NCBI GenBank assembly: GCA_035652815.1
Contig: DASRDB010000023.1
Coordinates: 1 to 64,000 of the forward strand
Length of the DNA stretch: 64,000 bases
Direction: 5' to 3'
DNA from: DASRDB01 sp035652815
GTDB lineage: Bacteria; Chloroflexota; Ktedonobacteria; Ktedonobacterales; Ktedonobacteraceae
A program made the translations under genes and the position numbers. The notes under the pieces are model-generated. The model was not told where the DNA came from. It did no database searches and saw only the letters and a list, made by a program, of their open reading frames with translations. This document shows, piece by piece, positions 16,006-24,944 of this stretch. How positions within the stretch are numbered: the stretch's first letter is position 1; every line of letters begins with the position of its first letter.

Positions 16006-17772
16006 CTACAGTTTCGCCGCCTCAAGCGCCCCGGTCGCAATTTTTTCTTTGACCGTTTCGTAGCCTTTGCGCCAGCCGAGGAGTGACCGGCGCAGCGTCT
16101 TGAGCAGGGTGACATCTTCCTGGTGGGCTTTGTAGAGTGCCCAGCCGATTTTGGGCAGGGTCAGCGTGCCGGAGTAGACCAGGTAGCGACTCTCCCAGAC
16201 GGGCGCGAATTTCTTTTTGAACTTGAACAGCGATTGGCTCTTGCTCAGATTGCCGAAGCGATGAGTCAGGAAATCGATGCCGTTGTCCAGCGTGCCCGTA
16301 TCCTCTTCGTTCGTGTTGCTTAAGGGAGCCAGGCCCAGACTGACAACTTCTGCGCCCTGTTGCTTGAGATGTTCGATGGAGCTTGCCAGCAGCAGTTCCA
16401 TTGTGCCAGGCGGGCAGCTTTCGGCTCGTCTCAGCAGGTCAAGTCCCCAGCCCCTGCGCCCGTAGATGGGTACGAAGGTGACGAAGGCGTAGACGGTATT
16501 TGCCGCGTCGATAGCCAGCGCCGTTATCTGCTCCTCGTCTCCGACGGGGTCGAACTTGCCCATGCTGAAGCCCATTTCCAGGCCGCCCTTCTGAGCCAGC
16601 CATTGGCGCGAGATGCGTTCCATTTGTGCCAGTTGCTCGACATCCTGCGCCTGGCCGCGATAGAAGACCACGCGCACGCCTTCTTTCTCTGCCCGACGGG
16701 CGCTGGTACGAACATTCGCCATTGCTCCGCCTTTCAACGTGAAGTTCTGCGCGTATATGATGGCGTCCTCGCCGATTTTGAGCAGGTGCAGCCCGAACGA
16801 ACGGTAGATATCCGCCAGGTCAGCGCGCACCTGCCAGAAAACAACCGTCCAGTCCTGCCGCTCGCAAAAACTGATAAATTCTGCAATGGCCGCCTGTATC
16901 TCATTCTCAGGCCCGATGGGATCGCCCGCCACCACCGCCACATTGCCTTCCAGCACGTAGCTAATAACCGCTTTGCCCGATGAAGCAAAGAAGTAGGCCT
17001 TTTCCTCGCTCAACGCGAAGTAAGAGATCGAGTTTTTGCCGTAGAGATGGGTCAGGCTGCTAACTACCGCTCGCTCCTGCTCGCCGGGCAACAGCGTGGC
17101 TGCAACCGGGCGCAGGACAAGGAACATGCCGTAGAGGACCGCGCTCAGGCAGAGTGCCGGAAGGACGCGCCCAAACAAAAAGGCCTGAGTGCCGTACAGG
17201 ACATGCAAATGCGCGTTGGTGAACAGCCGGATCAGCACGCCCTCGATACCAATTCGATCAATCACAGGCTCAAGCTGATCGTAGAGGGTGATGAAGCCGC
17301 CAACAGTATAAAAGACGACCACGCCCAGCCCTAAAATCAACGCCGCGTAACCCTTTTTCACCGAAGGGGGATCGCTTTTTGCCTGGAACAGACGCGCCAG
17401 CAGGATGAGCAGGATTGCCAGCAGCGCCGCAACCAGCGTTGCCAGCACCGAGCCGCCGCGCAGTATATGCAGGAAGAAGGAGAGCAGCAGCAGCGCCTCA
17501 GTAATCACCCACGCCTGCCGCTTTCCTCGAATCAGGCCATAGGAGAGCATTATCAGAAAGAAGCCAACGATGACGGTCAACTTTTGCGGCCCATAACGTT
17601 CGTAAATGGGCCACGCGCCTAACAGGATATCCCAGTTGAGCCTGGGAACGATGGCCGAGAGCATATCCGCCGCCCCTACCAACCCCGTTGCCAATCCGAC
17701 TCCACAGCGCAAGAGCGCTCGTGGTTTCATATGTATACCCGGCATTCGCGCCGTTCGCTTGTGTGTTTTCAT
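16006..17772 (-). CDS. MprF-like membrane protein with DUF2156 domain
   Basis: A 588-aa protein. About six N-terminal membrane helices (LTVIVGFFLIMLSYGLI, VLATLVAALLAILLILLA and others) are followed by a DUF2156/GNAT-like C-terminal domain from about 250 (EKAYFFASSGKAVISYVLEG, VVAGDPIGPENEIQAAI, WQVRADLADIYRSFGLHLLKIGE). In MprF this domain transfers lysine or another amino acid from tRNA to phosphatidylglycerol, lowering envelope negative charge. Substrate here is not known. The ATG at 17,772 has AAGGGA nine bases upstream; the open frame continues upstream without a ribosome site. Confidence 0.85.
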   Translation of the reverse strand: MKTHKRTARMPGIHMKPRALLRCGVGLATGLVGAADMLSAIVPRLNWDILLGAWPIYERYGPQKLTVIVGFFLIMLSYGLIRGKRQAWVITEALLLLSFFLHILRGGSVLATLVAALLAILLILLARLFQAKSDPPSVKKGYAALILGLGVVVFYTVGGFITLYDQLEPVIDRIGIEGVLIRLFTNAHLHVLYGTQAFLFGRVLPALCLSAVLYGMFLVLRPVAATLLPGEQERAVVSSLTHLYGKNSISYFALSEEKAYFFASSGKAVISYVLEGNVAVVAGDPIGPENEIQAAIAEFISFCERQDWTVVFWQVRADLADIYRSFGLHLLKIGEDAIIYAQNFTLKGGAMANVRTSARRAEKEGVRVVFYRGQAQDVEQLAQMERISRQWLAQKGGLEMGFSMGKFDPVGDEEQITALAIDAANTVYAFVTFVPIYGRRGWGLDLLRRAESCPPGTMELLLASSIEHLKQQGAEVVSLGLAPLSNTNEEDTGTLDNGIDFLTHRFGNLSKSQSLFKFKKKFAPVWESRYLVYSGTLTLPKIGWALYKAHQEDVTLLKTLRRSLLGWRKGYETVKEKIATGALEAAKL

Positions 17773-18024
17773 GACGAGTATCCCTTCATTTCTACCTGAA
17801 CACCTCTTATGCCGGAACGATTTTGTTCCGCGAACCGTACAATGCCTCGCCCATTCATAGGTAAAATGCCTTATACTCTTAACGTCTGCTTCATCCACTG
17901 TTATAGACGCTAACCTGTATCCTTTGTGTTGCAGTGCAGATGTGAACTTTTTCACAAAATGGGTGGGTGGAAAAAATTGTAACGAAATCGTATGAACTTT
18001 GATGAAATAAGGGGATTCTCTCCA

Positions 18025-18053
18025 TGTCATGCTGAGCGCAGCGAAGCATGACA
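18025..18053. repeat. mini family B palindrome
   Basis: TGTCATGCT and AGCATGACA flank GAGCGCAGCGA: a collapsed copy of the family B element in the 456-nt region between divergent genes at 17,772 and 18,229. Nothing else could be assigned there apart from possible promoters. Confidence 0.65.
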
Positions 18054-18228
18054 CTCTTTATTAAGCAAAAATTATGCAACTACGCGGAGGGATGTACGTA
18101 TACATAGCAGAAGTAACAAAAGAACGCCAGGCTCTGTTAGATAGATGAGCGAGGAATGCCGGGCGAAACAAATAGAAAGAACGAGGCTCAATATGATGAA
18201 TAGAGATAGAATAAACAGAGGTAGCACT

Positions 18229-18645
18229 ATGCGCAGCAGCACCTCAAGTACGATGTTTGGGCTTGAGGAGCGCTGGGTACGTACCTTGATTTATCCAATT
18301 ATCCTGGTGGTTGGCCTGTTTGTACCCTTTGGCTGGTTGATTGTCTGGGCGCTTGCTATCGCGCTTTTCTTCATGGAAAGAAATCGTAACGTGCGCTGGC
18401 ATACGGCGCAGGCGCTGGCCGTTTTCGGCCCGCTGTCCATCCTCCACGCGCTTGTTCAGCTACTGCAGGCGCTGCTGGGTCACATCTTTTTCCTGGGGTT
18501 CTTCCTCAGCATTGGCCTGGGCTTTGTGGCGCTGGTGATCTTCTGGGTGATGGTCATTCTCGCCATCTGGCTGGCCGTGATGGCCTGGTTCCGGCCCAAC
18601 TACAGCCTGCCCTTCGTCGGCAACTATATTCGCCGCTGGGTCTAA
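18229..18645 (+). CDS. small membrane protein, DUF4870/Tic20-like
   Basis: A 138-aa protein with four hydrophobic stretches (LIYPIILVVGLFVPFGWLIV, AQALAVFGPLSILHALVQLL, IFFLGFFLSIGLGFVALVIF, VMVILAIWLAVMAW) and the NVRWHTAQAL word typical of DUF4870-like proteins (an amphipathic RxHxxQ loop). Role unknown. ATG at 18,229 is chosen for GAGGT six bases upstream; an ATG at 18,145 would add 28 polar residues. Confidence 0.7.
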   Translation: MRSSTSSTMFGLEERWVRTLIYPIILVVGLFVPFGWLIVWALAIALFFMERNRNVRWHTAQALAVFGPLSILHALVQLLQALLGHIFFLGFFLSIGLGFVALVIFWVMVILAIWLAVMAWFRPNYSLPFVGNYIRRWV

Positions 18646-18660
18646 ACATGACTAAAAATA

Positions 18661-18712
18661 GTATGGGTTGACATGCCAGGCCCGGCATGTCAACCCATAC
18701 CATTTTTATTTT
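18661..18712. terminator. bidirectional intrinsic terminator
   Basis: A perfect 17-bp inverted repeat (GTATGGGTTGACATGCC, loop AGGCCC) is followed by CATTTTTATTTTTG. It lies between convergent genes ending at 18,645 and 18,706. Confidence 0.9.
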
Positions 18713-19185
18713 TGATTATAGAACAGTCCAAGCGTGATGCCAAAGACGAGGTGCCGGACGATATTTTGCAAAAAAGATGTCCAGTTCGCCAGTTTTGGCA
18801 ATTCACCGCTTTTAATAAACGGATGGTACTTATCGGCCAGGGGAGTCAATCCCCAGGCAGCAATAATAAAACCCTCGCTGAAAATAGCCCCTTTCACCCA
18901 TTTCGGCCCCGGCAAGAAACGTTCAAAGAGGGCCGCGTAGACCTCTCCCAATGCCACGCCATTCAACAGGTGTAGTACCCAGGCGAGTACCGGTATCCCT
19001 TTGCGAACCGACTTCTCACGCGGCAGCATACCCTCGATAAACCGCACATCACTGAAGCGATTGCCCGTCAGCGACATATCGCCTTCCATTGCTACGCTAT
19101 AGGCAATTGTTGCCAGCAGCCCGGCAAGCGCGGCGCGTACTGGATTCCAGGTGGGGGAAATAAACTTTGTCATTTGTTTGAGCAT
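18706..19185 (-). CDS. uncharacterised membrane protein
   Basis: A 159-aa protein with about four weak membrane segments (VRAALAGLLATIAYSVAMEG, IPVLAWVLHLLNGVALGEVY, GAIFSEGFIIAAWGLTPLAD, IVRHLVFGITLGLFYN). The layout resembles small YagU/DUF-type membrane proteins, but I cannot name the family. It lies upstream-to-downstream with the DUF92 gene on the same strand, separated by a family C repeat. Confidence 0.65.
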   Translation of the reverse strand: MLKQMTKFISPTWNPVRAALAGLLATIAYSVAMEGDMSLTGNRFSDVRFIEGMLPREKSVRKGIPVLAWVLHLLNGVALGEVYAALFERFLPGPKWVKGAIFSEGFIIAAWGLTPLADKYHPFIKSGELPKLANWTSFLQNIVRHLVFGITLGLFYNQK

Positions 19186-19211
19186 CCGTATGTATCCTTT
19201 TCTATCGCATA

Positions 19212-20129
19212 TTATCGTAGGGGCGTGGGCTTGCCCCGCCCTCTTCTCTCACGGATATTAGGAAAGAGGAAACAGAGGGCGGGGCAAGCCCACGCCCCTA
19301 CGATTCCGGTCAGGCTGCCGCAGGCGGTTGCCAGGAAGTTGACGGTGTCGTTGTTCATCCAGGGGAGGCCGCGTAGGAATTGGGTTGGTGTGCCGCAGCT
19401 ATGCAGGCGCTTTTCGGTTTCTTTCTGGCAGGCCGGGCAGAAGTACATAGCCTGCACAGTTGCTCCTAGCAGGCTATCGAACAGGCTGCCAACTATGCCG
19501 CTGAGCAGAGCAACCAGAGGGAGCGAGAGGAGCGAGCGCCGCAAGCCCTGACAGAGCCAGAAAAATAGACCGAGTGTAAGCGCTCCGAGCATGCTCGCGC
19601 CTGTTCCGAGTGCTGTAATGCCGCCAGATGTGCCGGGCGCTACCGGTTTTCCAGTGGTAATCAGACGCGGTGCCTGTTTGCTCAATACGCCGATTTCGGT
19701 GGCCCAGGTGTCCGCGTTGGCGGTTGCCAGCGCGCCGACGAAACCCGCCTTCAGGACTCGTTTTGCCTGGGGAGAGCGCGTCAGGCCGTAGGCGAGGGAG
19801 AGCAGGGTTGCCATCCCGCCGTTGGCTGCGGCCTGCAGGATGTCGCGCTCCGACCCCTTGTCGAACTTATCGGCTGCGGTGGCGGCTTTTTCGCGCTCTT
19901 TGAAATGCGAGAGCAGGCTTGAGGAGACGAAGAAATAGATTAGCGATAACCCCCATGACCAGCCGCCCATACCAAAAATGGTGGTGCCGCTAATCATTGC
20001 GCCAGCAACGCCGCTTTTGCTGAGCGAACGCCGCCTGTGAGCCAGAATAGCAACACCACTGCTGAAGAGCAGGCCGAGCAACAGGCGCGAGGGAATGGCG
20101 CGATCAAGTGGGGCGCGTTGTTTTAACAT
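19212..20129 (-). CDS. DUF92 family integral membrane protein
   Basis: A 305-aa multi-spanning protein with DUF92 hallmarks: SKSGVAGAMISGTTIFGMGG, ANGGMATLLSLAYGL, VGALATANADTWATEIGVLS, and SGIVGSLFDSLLGATVQAMY followed by CPACQKETEKRLHSCG. Plant members (VTE6) phosphorylate phytyl phosphate; bacterial members are uncharacterised, so CTP-dependent isoprenyl-phosphate kinase activity is only a guess. The final ~29 residues (ending RGRGKPTPLR) are encoded by a palindromic repeat, so the native C-terminus has probably been replaced. Confidence 0.85.
   Translation of the reverse strand: MLKQRAPLDRAIPSRLLLGLLFSSGVAILAHRRRSLSKSGVAGAMISGTTIFGMGGWSWGLSLIYFFVSSSLLSHFKEREKAATAADKFDKGSERDILQAAANGGMATLLSLAYGLTRSPQAKRVLKAGFVGALATANADTWATEIGVLSKQAPRLITTGKPVAPGTSGGITALGTGASMLGALTLGLFFWLCQGLRRSLLSLPLVALLSGIVGSLFDSLLGATVQAMYFCPACQKETEKRLHSCGTPTQFLRGLPWMNNDTVNFLATACGSLTGIVGAWACPALCFLFPNIRERRGRGKPTPLR
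19216..19302. repeat. family C palindromic repeat
   Basis: CGTAGGGGCGTGGGCTTGCC at the left and its exact complement ending CGCCCCTACG at the right, with an AT-richer centre. The element overlaps the 3' end of the DUF92 gene. Confidence 0.85.
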
Positions 20130-20491
20130 GTGATGAACACCTCTAAGAATTTGTGGGCAAAGTGTTACAGTTTTCTGTTCAGAACGGTTCTATTGTAATG
20201 AAGCCTTTCTCAAGAAGCAAGGGTAAAGGCTGGTGGTTGTGGTGAGGGCCAGACAGGCATGTATCTACAAGGAAGTTCCACGTCGAGCAGGAGAGAGGTG
20301 TCTATAGTACTTTTAGTACTTTCGTGATGGTGACGTGGCATTGCCTTGCGGCTACTCGTCATGTGTATTGTATTATACCAATGTGTTTTATTCTGGAAGT
20401 AATTGTAGTTGTTCTGTTCATGTGAGGATGGTACACTGCCATCGTTGTGAGGGAGCGTGCATGTCGTGGCTGGCGAAAGTGAGGAGTACAA
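20130..20491. other. intergenic region between divergent genes
   Basis: This 362-nt stretch separates the DUF92 gene from the zinc-ribbon operon. It holds a short inverted repeat AGTACTTTTAGTACT near 20,308 and AT-rich sequence near 20,370-20,410 suited to promoters. I see no gene or larger element. Confidence 0.5.
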
Positions 20492-21925
20492 GTGATTACA
20501 TGTAAGAGCTGTGGAAGACCCGTTCCGGCTGGTGCCAGCAGTTGCCAGAACTGCGGACAGCCTGTCATGAATACTGCTAATTCAAGGCCGCATGCCCAGG
20601 AGCAGTTGCCTGCCTGGTTAGAGTCGCTGCGCGCGCAGGATCGTACTGGCGCGCCATCGAGCGGGCAGTCCAGTTTCTCTACAAAAGATTTAATCGATGA
20701 TAATGCGTTGCCCAGTTGGATGCACCCGGAGAATCCAGCACTGGCGGAAGCGGCCAATTCCGGCAAATTTTCTACGATGCGGCCTGCTTCAACATTTGCG
20801 CCTGATACCGATAACGGCGCAATTCCACCCGAGGGCTTTTCGGCAAGCTCACTGATTGACGAAGACGCGCTGCCTTCGTGGGTGCATGGCGGTCAAGACC
20901 CCGCTTCTTCCGCTCCGGCTACCCCGGGGAAACCTTTCTCGGCCTCAAGTCTGATTGATCCCAATGCCCTGCCATCCTGGATGACAGGGGGCCAGCCACC
21001 CGTCGGTTCACCACGACCAGTAGCTCCTGGCGGCGAGTTGGGGAATATGCGGCAAGATAATCCGGTTCGTCCTATCACGTCGGGCCAGCCTATGCAGTCT
21101 GCGCATCCTGGGAACTTCAGTAATCCGTCCGCTCCGGCGCAGAACATTTCTGCCGGTTCGCTCATCGACCCGCAGGCTTTGCCCGGTTGGATGGCGGGTC
21201 AACCTGCGCAGCAGCCGTCGCAACCGCTGCCATCCGCGCAGCCTATGCAGCCTCAAATGAGCCAGCCGAACTGGTCTGCGGCTTCCGACCAGGCTCCTCT
21301 GGCAAACCAGAATGGCCTGTCGGCCTCGTCTCTCCTTGATATGAACTCGCTGCCCCCCTGGCTCCGTGAGGGCGCACAATCGTCGAGCAACTCGGGAGCG
21401 CAACCGGGGCAACAACCGGGCGAGGGCATGCCTGCTTCATCCCTGATTGATATGAATGCGTTGCCCGGCTGGCTGCGCGAGGCTGAGGAGCAGCGAGGGA
21501 GCGCGAATGGTCGTCCGGGTTCATCTCGTGTAGAAAATGTGCGCGTACCAAGCCGTCCCCGTACCGATATGCCTGCTCCTGGACAGAGCGAAGTCGCGGC
21601 GAACGTTCTTTCATCGATGCTTGGCGTGGCGTCAACCGCGCCCTCCTATCCTGCTCGGAGCAATCCTTTTGCGGGTTCGCAAAATCCGAATTTCTCATCT
21701 CAGCCGGGGGCATTTCCACCGCCTCCTCCCGCCAGCCCTGTGCCGGGAGCTATACCTCCTGGAATGCCAGGACAGTATTCAGGCATGCCCTATTCGGGGA
21801 GCGGCCAGCCTATGCCGCCGCAGGTGGGAGTGCCTGATCCGACGAGCCAGCGTCCGAGCGGCAGCGGGACAAAACCGGCCAAACGTGGTTTTCTTGAAAC
21901 GATACGTGAGTGGTTCCGCTTTTAG
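20492..21925 (+). CDS. zinc-ribbon protein with six SASSLIDxxALPxWL repeats
   Basis: A 477-aa protein. It opens with a zinc ribbon (CKSCGRP at 4-10, CQNCGQP at 18-24) and QLPAWLESL at 38-46. A 16-residue motif of the form FSASSLIDxxALPxWM recurs at about 62-77, 116-131, 149-164, 219-234, 276-291 and 313-328, joined by Pro/Gly/Gln-rich linkers. The C-terminus is Pro-rich and ends in a basic amphipathic segment (GFLETIREWFRF). The pattern suggests a disordered scaffold with six docking sites. GAGGAG stands five bases before the GTG start. It heads a probable operon with the GlmL-like and KOW-like genes. Function not known. Confidence 0.75.
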   Translation: MITCKSCGRPVPAGASSCQNCGQPVMNTANSRPHAQEQLPAWLESLRAQDRTGAPSSGQSSFSTKDLIDDNALPSWMHPENPALAEAANSGKFSTMRPASTFAPDTDNGAIPPEGFSASSLIDEDALPSWVHGGQDPASSAPATPGKPFSASSLIDPNALPSWMTGGQPPVGSPRPVAPGGELGNMRQDNPVRPITSGQPMQSAHPGNFSNPSAPAQNISAGSLIDPQALPGWMAGQPAQQPSQPLPSAQPMQPQMSQPNWSAASDQAPLANQNGLSASSLLDMNSLPPWLREGAQSSSNSGAQPGQQPGEGMPASSLIDMNALPGWLREAEEQRGSANGRPGSSRVENVRVPSRPRTDMPAPGQSEVAANVLSSMLGVASTAPSYPARSNPFAGSQNPNFSSQPGAFPPPPPASPVPGAIPPGMPGQYSGMPYSGSGQPMPPQVGVPDPTSQRPSGSGTKPAKRGFLETIREWFRF

Positions 21926-21982
21926 CGCTCGAGCAGAACGCGCCATCTACTTACGCGACCATACAGTAAGAGGATAGTCGAA

Positions 21983-23845
21983 ATGCAGACAGAATCCTAC
22001 CTGGGGGAAGGACAACGTCCAACCAGTAATGCAAATTCTGACGCTGCCAGTTCCATCCTGGTAGCGGATTGTGGAAATGCTTTTACCAAAGTATCTTTAC
22101 TTGGCCTCGTTGAGGGGCAATATCGCCTGATGGCGCGTGGCGAAACGCCTTCGACCATCGCGCCGCCCCACGCCGATGTGACAAAGGGCATTCTGCAGGC
22201 AATTGGCGAGATCGAGACGATTACCGGTCGCCATTTTGTGTCTAACGGGCGGCTTATCTCTCCCGAACAGCCAACAGGTGACGGGGTAGACCTGTTTGTC
22301 GCCAATATGAGCGTTGGTGGCCCACTGCGGATTGTCGTGCTGGGCGCGGTTAGCCCTGAGTTGGAAAATCTGGCTGCACAGGCTGTTTCGGGCCTGTATG
22401 CCGAAACTTATGCCATACCCGCTCCTTCGTATATCGCAGCCGGTCAGGCAAAACCGCTTTCGACGGTGCCACGCGGCGCAACGCCCATTCCCAATGCTCC
22501 CTGGACTCAGGAACGGCTGGCTCTGGAATGGGAGCGCCAGTTAGAGCGCATGCGCGAGCTACAGCCGCAGGCCGCTTTAATTGTGGGACTTACCGATAGT
22601 CCCGCTGGCGCGACGCCGTTGCAAGAAGCCTGCCAGCTTATCATCAACGCGGTCAAGGAATTAAACAGCCAGTCGGGCGAGCAGTTCCGCCTTCCTGTCG
22701 TATACGCGGGCGCGCCCCAATTCGTTGAAGCAGTGCGCCGCCTGTTGAATGGCTATGGAGAGGTGACGCGGGTTGAAACGCTGGTATCGCCAGCACAGCT
22801 TGGCCCGACCAGTATGGCAGCTATGGCCCTGTATGAGCGCGAGATCGTGCAGCGCAGCCCCGGTTATGAGAACCTGCATTCCCTGACCAGATCTACGCCG
22901 GTCGCTACTACCAGTTCCTTGAGCAGTCTTGTGCGCTTCCTGGCGCAGCATTACGCGATGAATGTGACGGCGGTGGACGTGGGCGCGAGCGCTACCACGC
23001 TGATGATGGCGGGAGAGCGCGGTGAATTTATTCCCCTGGTCAATACCGGCGTTGGCGTGGGGCAGGGCCTCGGCTCGATTTTGCAACAGGCTGGCTTTGC
23101 CCGTATCACTCGCTGGCTGCCTTTCAGCATCACTGAAGAGGAACTGCGCGAGTATGTCATGAACCACATGCTGCATCCCGAGATTATTCCTACCGGCCAT
23201 CGCGAATTACAGCTTGCTCAAGCCTTTGCGCGTGAGGCGATTATTCTCGGTCTGGAAGTTTTGCAAAAGCAGGGCTACGGCGCGTTCGATGCCGATCTGG
23301 TTCTGGCGACGGGCGGTGTCCTCTCGCACGCGCCCAAATTTGGGCAGGCGGCCTTGATGCTGCTGGACGCGCTGCAACCTCGCGGCGTCACCTCGCTGGT
23401 GCTGGACCGTACCGGGCTGATCTCACAGCTTGGCGCGGTGGCAACCGTCGCGCCCATAGCTGCGGTGCAGGTCAATGAAAACGACGCGGTGATGCACCGG
23501 CTGGGTACCTGCGTGGTGCCGTTCGGCGAGCTTCCGCCGGGACAGACCGCCATTCGCGTCGGTGTCGAATATAGCAACGGGCGACAGGTAACGGCTGAGG
23601 TCATGACGGGCTCGATTGAAATCATCCCGCTGCGCCTGAACGAGCAGGCACTGCTGACGCTCTATCCGGCTCCCACCGTCGATGTTGGTCTCGGCCCGGG
23701 CGAGCGAGCGCGAGCGGCAGAAGAAATCGATGGTGGACTGGTTGGTTTGATTATCGATGCGCGAGGCAGGCCCCTGGCGTTCCCTAAGAACGAAACAGAG
23801 CGCCAGGCGCGCATCATGCAGTGGATGCAGGTAATCGGGGCCTGA
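21983..23845 (+). CDS. GlmL/MutL-like ASKHA-fold ATPase
   Basis: A 620-aa protein of the glutamate mutase L group: ILVADCGNAFTKVSLLGLVE (phosphate-1 loop), NVTAVDVGASATTLMMAGER (second loop), and ADLVLATGGVLSHAP (adenosine site). GlmL proteins are thought to reactivate cobalamin mutases, but no mutase S or E gene is nearby, so that job is doubtful here. The C-terminal 200 residues form an extra beta-rich domain ending MQWMQVIGA. It lies 57 nt after the repeat-bearing zinc-ribbon gene and 62 nt before the KOW-like gene. Confidence 0.82.
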   Translation: MQTESYLGEGQRPTSNANSDAASSILVADCGNAFTKVSLLGLVEGQYRLMARGETPSTIAPPHADVTKGILQAIGEIETITGRHFVSNGRLISPEQPTGDGVDLFVANMSVGGPLRIVVLGAVSPELENLAAQAVSGLYAETYAIPAPSYIAAGQAKPLSTVPRGATPIPNAPWTQERLALEWERQLERMRELQPQAALIVGLTDSPAGATPLQEACQLIINAVKELNSQSGEQFRLPVVYAGAPQFVEAVRRLLNGYGEVTRVETLVSPAQLGPTSMAAMALYEREIVQRSPGYENLHSLTRSTPVATTSSLSSLVRFLAQHYAMNVTAVDVGASATTLMMAGERGEFIPLVNTGVGVGQGLGSILQQAGFARITRWLPFSITEEELREYVMNHMLHPEIIPTGHRELQLAQAFAREAIILGLEVLQKQGYGAFDADLVLATGGVLSHAPKFGQAALMLLDALQPRGVTSLVLDRTGLISQLGAVATVAPIAAVQVNENDAVMHRLGTCVVPFGELPPGQTAIRVGVEYSNGRQVTAEVMTGSIEIIPLRLNEQALLTLYPAPTVDVGLGPGERARAAEEIDGGLVGLIIDARGRPLAFPKNETERQARIMQWMQVIGA

Positions 23846-23907
23846 GGTGCATTACAATATAAAATAAAAGGCGGAGAGGGGTATCCTCGCTTGAGGGGGT
23901 GGCGAAT

Positions 23908-24846
23908 ATGACGTATCCACAAGGATGGCCGGTTGTCCCGCGTCTGCTTGTGCGCAGAGAACGCTGGCCGGGTGGATATGGAATGAGAGGGACGGCGCTC
24001 GTCTATCCGGGGCAGGAAGTTGAGCCGCATCAGCCCGTAATGCGACTTGAACGGATTGATTTGCGCGCCAGAAGTGGCTCCCCGGCATCCTCCCCTATTA
24101 TTGTACCCGCCGGTTTGCGCGGGCGGGTCATCGAGATTACCCGGCGTGGCGGTGTGATAATAGAATCAAGGGCTGCCCTTATTCAAGGCAGTATTGGCGT
24201 GGGCAACCAGGTCGCCGGTGTGCTAACCATCTGGCAGGCTCCGCTTCCCAATCGACCGCCGCAGCAAATTCCCCCCGGGGCGATTCTCGTTGTTCCAGTA
24301 CCGCTCACCTTCGCCATGCTCAGACAGATGCTCACCTCCGGCATAGTGGGCGTTGTGGCGAGCAGCATTGCCGCCCGCGACCTCGAAGGCTTTCTTGGCG
24401 CTGATCTAATAACGTTGATGAGCAGTGTAAATCACGATTTGATCCGCTTGCCACCTCTCACCCTGCTTTTTACCGAGGGATTGGGTGAATTGCCCATGCC
24501 GGAGTATACACTGAACCTCTTGAAGCGCTACGTGGGAAACGTGGCCCTGCTCTCCGGCTTCACCTCAGTCATGCCCCGGCGCTTGCCTGAACTGCTTATC
24601 TCGTTGCCACACGAAGAGACGCAGGGCAACTGGCAGCCGCTTACGCCCGATCCTGAATTGCGCCTTGGTTCGCTGGTGCGTATCAGCGCTGGCGAGCATC
24701 GAGGCCAGGTGGGGCGCATCGAATATTTCTTTATGCACCAGCAGGCATTTCTTTCAAATGTGACCGCTCGCGCTGCTCGCGTGCGCCTGGAAGATGGCTC
24801 GGGGCTGGTTGTGCCGCTCGCGAATCTTGAGCGAATTGCAGAGTAA
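23908..24846 (+). CDS. conserved protein with C-terminal KOW-like segment
   Basis: A 312-aa soluble protein. The first 100 residues look like a lipoyl/barrel-sandwich fold (VVPRLLVRRERWPGGYGMRG, IIVPAGLRGRVIEITRRGG). The middle has alpha/beta character with MLTSGIVGVVASSIAARDLE. Residues about 255-305 resemble KOW/SH3 segments (LRLGSLVRISAGEHRGQVGR, VRLEDGSGLVVPLANLERI). I do not know its function. ATG 23,908 is favoured by GAGGGGG eight bases upstream; a GTG at 23,899 is alternative. Third gene of the zinc-ribbon/GlmL-like set. Confidence 0.7.
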   Translation: MTYPQGWPVVPRLLVRRERWPGGYGMRGTALVYPGQEVEPHQPVMRLERIDLRARSGSPASSPIIVPAGLRGRVIEITRRGGVIIESRAALIQGSIGVGNQVAGVLTIWQAPLPNRPPQQIPPGAILVVPVPLTFAMLRQMLTSGIVGVVASSIAARDLEGFLGADLITLMSSVNHDLIRLPPLTLLFTEGLGELPMPEYTLNLLKRYVGNVALLSGFTSVMPRRLPELLISLPHEETQGNWQPLTPDPELRLGSLVRISAGEHRGQVGRIEYFFMHQQAFLSNVTARAARVRLEDGSGLVVPLANLERIAE

Positions 24847-24878
24847 TGCCCGTTCTATTTGAACTACAGAATGGGCAT
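24847..24878 (+). terminator. probable terminator hairpin
   Basis: TGCCCGTTCT and AGAATGGGCA pair over 10 bp (one G-U) directly after the KOW-like gene. A T-tract (ATTTTT) follows only after the first DnaA-like box, so efficiency is uncertain. Confidence 0.55.
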
Positions 24879-24933
24879 TATCCACATTTTTAGAAAGTTA
24901 TCCACATATTGAACGCTATCAATGTGGATAACT
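24878..24933. promoter_or_regulatory. cluster of three perfect DnaA-box 9-mers
   Basis: TTATCCACA occurs at 24,878-24,886 and 24,898-24,906, and its complement TGTGGATAA at 24,923-24,931. This is the consensus DnaA box. The second and third form a 12-bp inverted repeat (AGTTATCCACAT and its complement). The site lies between convergent 3' ends, not at a promoter. It could be a DnaA-titrating or replication-related site. The inverted repeat could also simply terminate gpmI. Confidence 0.6.
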
Positions 24934-24944
24934 CTGGCTGCGCA

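Noticed and set aside
21983..23845. A glutamate-fermentation role for the GlmL-like protein
   Set aside because: No mutase S, mutase E or methylaspartate lyase gene lies in the window; the family link alone is not enough.
24878..24933. Calling the DnaA-box cluster oriC
   Set aside because: No dnaA, dnaN or clear AT-rich unwinding region is beside it; three boxes are too few to claim an origin.
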